From Ktedonospora formicarum (GTDB taxonomy: Bacteria > Chloroflexota > Ktedonobacteria > Ktedonobacterales > Ktedonobacteraceae), in contig NZ_BNJF01000001.1 of the NCBI RefSeq assembly GCF_016587355.1, forward strand, positions 4,245,721-4,309,720: a DNA stretch of 64,000 bases, in the 5' to 3' direction. Within the stretch, counting starts at the first letter, position 1; every line of letters begins with the position of its first letter. Positions 62,577 through 64,000 of the stretch are shown in pieces. Below the pieces are notes generated by a model that worked only from the letters and a program-made list of their open reading frames with translations, ran no database searches and had not been told where the DNA came from. A program made the translations under genes and the position numbers.

Positions 62577-64000
62577 TTACATTGCGAGATTGGGGTTAAT
62601 GAATATATCCACTTGACGGAGAATTCCGACCATGTTGTATGCCTCTTCCTCAGGGAGTGTACGTCCGACCTGTTGTCCAAGAACCTGCCAGGCGCGGCGG
62701 CATACTTCCAGTTCGCGGGGAAAGTGTTCCTGGACGCGAGCGCGTATCTCCTCACTGACCAGGAAGCGGCTATGTGGTCCTCCACGTTCTAGAATAGTCG
62801 CGAGATGTAGGACAAGGCCAGCCAGAGCATCGATGTCAAAGCTCTCGCCTACCTCAACCTCAATCATTTCAATCATGTGTTCTAGAAGAGGAAGAATACG
62901 TTCGGGATTCAGGAAAAGCAAGCGTTCATTCAGTGTGCGTGAGATAGCCTGGAAAAGTTCACCGCGCGCATTGAATGTCGGGACAAGGGTGGAGGAGGGT
63001 GATGGTTGAAGTAGGGCCGGGTCGATAAAGGTTGCTCCGAGGAGTGTGCGCAGGCGCGCGATGCCATCGCCGAAGAGCATCTCGATGAGTGAGATAAAGG
63101 GGATCTGTGGTAAGTGTGGATTAATGGTGCCGACAATGGCGACAATGGGCCTATTATTCGCCAGTTGTTGGATCTGGGTCTCTGTCTTACCAGTAATATT
63201 GATATCCATGCAGATGATCTCGACATCTTGTTCGCGTGTCTCTGGTAAGCGCTCATAGACGAGTTCCGCGAGTTTAATGGCGCTCCCATAGCCTGTGAGG
63301 CAGATGGAAAGGATAACACGTGGCTGCTGGTTGCGCTGTGTGTTCAGTGCGTGGAATGTGCCCTCTTCTGAGTTTTGTATGGATGTTTTGTGGGCAGTGC
63401 CATTCGTCTGCTCCTCGCTGGTGGCTTGATTCAGGCTGATGGCTAATTGTTGCAGCGTGATATGCTCGCCGCGTTGCGCGCGTCGTAGGGCCTCAACGAC
63501 CAGGGGTGCGCTGACATTAGAAACAGTATGGACTGAGATACCAGTACGTTGAGCAATCATGTCTCCCAGTGAGAGCAGTGACGCAAAATCGACGAGCAAT
63601 AGGACGCCATTGCCCTTGTGGGCCTGGCGAACGCTCTGCTCTACCTGGCTCAGAATTGTCTCAGGCGTTTGCTCTAGCGTGAGCTCAATAGGGACAACTG
63701 AGTTAACGCCGACGAGGGCGTTCGCCAGTTCCGCCAATCCACTTGCGATACCATGTCCGTGCGCGGCGATGACGATGCCCACTGTGGTATGTTCGATATT
63801 GAGTAGTGTGTCCGCGTTGGTAAAGAGGAGTGTCAGGACATGTGCCTCGCTGGCGGGAAGCGTAATGCCCAACTCGTCCTGGATGCGAGTAAGCGCAGCA
63901 AGCGCGACCTCATACTCGATAGGATATGTTTGGCGAACCGAGTGCATATTGGGGACCGCGAGTAAACGTTTCTGGGCGATGCGTTCCAGGGCGCTGGAGA
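62577..64000 (-). CDS. LevR/ManR-type PTS-controlled activator, partial
   Basis: At least 474 residues; the frame continues past the window edge, so the N-terminus (probably an AAA+ domain) is missing. Domain order is that of LevR: PRD-like (YPIEYEVALAALTRIQDELGI), mannose-type EIIA (GIVIAAHGHGIASGLAELANALVG with a phospho-His), EIIB-Gat-like (ILSICLTGYGSAIKLAELVYERL with a Cys), and a second PRD (EHMIEMIEVEVGESFDIDALAGLVLHLA). The sigma-54 promoter next to it supports regulation of the PTS genes. Confidence 0.85.
   Translation of the reverse strand, partial: SSALERIAQKRLLAVPNMHSVRQTYPIEYEVALAALTRIQDELGITLPASEAHVLTLLFTNADTLLNIEHTTVGIVIAAHGHGIASGLAELANALVGVNSVVPIELTLEQTPETILSQVEQSVRQAHKGNGVLLLVDFASLLSLGDMIAQRTGISVHTVSNVSAPLVVEALRRAQRGEHITLQQLAISLNQATSEEQTNGTAHKTSIQNSEEGTFHALNTQRNQQPRVILSICLTGYGSAIKLAELVYERLPETREQDVEIICMDINITGKTETQIQQLANNRPIVAIVGTINPHLPQIPFISLIEMLFGDGIARLRTLLGATFIDPALLQPSPSSTLVPTFNARGELFQAISRTLNERLLFLNPERILPLLEHMIEMIEVEVGESFDIDALAGLVLHLATILERGGPHSRFLVSEEIRARVQEHFPRELEVCRRAWQVLGQQVGRTLPEEEAYNMVGILRQVDIFINPNLAM

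Overview
The window is a GC-moderate bacterial chromosome segment with about 50 real genes, most on the minus strand. The mix suggests a Chloroflexota bacterium of the class Ktedonobacteria: a T-box-led trp operon, a PAS-rich orphan histidine kinase, a membrane Ser/Thr kinase-like protein, a DUF3307 protein, a CUT2 sugar transporter, a tRNA-Sec gene and two kinds of insertion sequence. That placement is inference from gene content and protein style; no rRNA is present to confirm it.

Layout. 1-3042: a partial zinc-ribbon membrane protein, an unknown protein and a hot-dog thioesterase. 3300-8147: the most unusual locus. A 73-residue ubiquitin-like candidate is followed by an array of four Y-RNA-like non-coding RNAs, three with a T-arm-bearing (tRNA-like) module and two of those with a clear circularly permuted tRNA fold, and then by a Ro60/TROVE-vWA protein. 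After a GNAT gene on the other strand come a 315-residue unknown protein and an E1-like (ThiF/MoeB-fold) adenylating enzyme. 8254-16221: typA, a GH15 glucoamylase/trehalase, small proteins, a 6-pyruvoyl-tetrahydropterin synthase homologue (queD) and a class V aminotransferase.

16659-27846: aromatic amino-acid block on the minus strand. Transcription starts at a consensus promoter (27846), passes a tryptophan T-box riboswitch and reads trpS-trpE-trpG-trpD-trpCF-trpB-(B3/B4 domain protein)-trpA. The chorismate mutase aroH and DAHP synthase aroF follow after a gap. An ISKra4-like element (27863-29503) sits just upstream of the trp promoter.

29524-49958: envelope and regulatory genes (LysM/SLT transglycosylase, DtxR-type regulator, O-antigen-ligase-like protein, PadR regulator with its operator, PAS histidine kinase, a kinase-like protein lacking the catalytic Asp, beta-lactamase-fold hydrolase), then housekeeping genes (purU, tsaC, pucR-type regulator, TPR protein, miaB, selC, HAD phosphatase). 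50580-64000: paaK-like ligase, lysA-like decarboxylase, YkuD transpeptidase, Nudix protein, an IS4-like element, a xylose-type ABC transporter and a PTS operon with a sigma-54 promoter next to a LevR-type activator that runs off the window.

Three genes (aroF, trpS, PTS EIIC) carry apparent one-base losses, each at or beside a short G or C run, and the ISKra4 transposase is split at a T6C5 run. This may be sequencing or assembly error rather than biology. A family of palindromic repeats with the same ends occurs in intergenic regions at about 16.3, 48.8, 50.4 and 61.8 kb.
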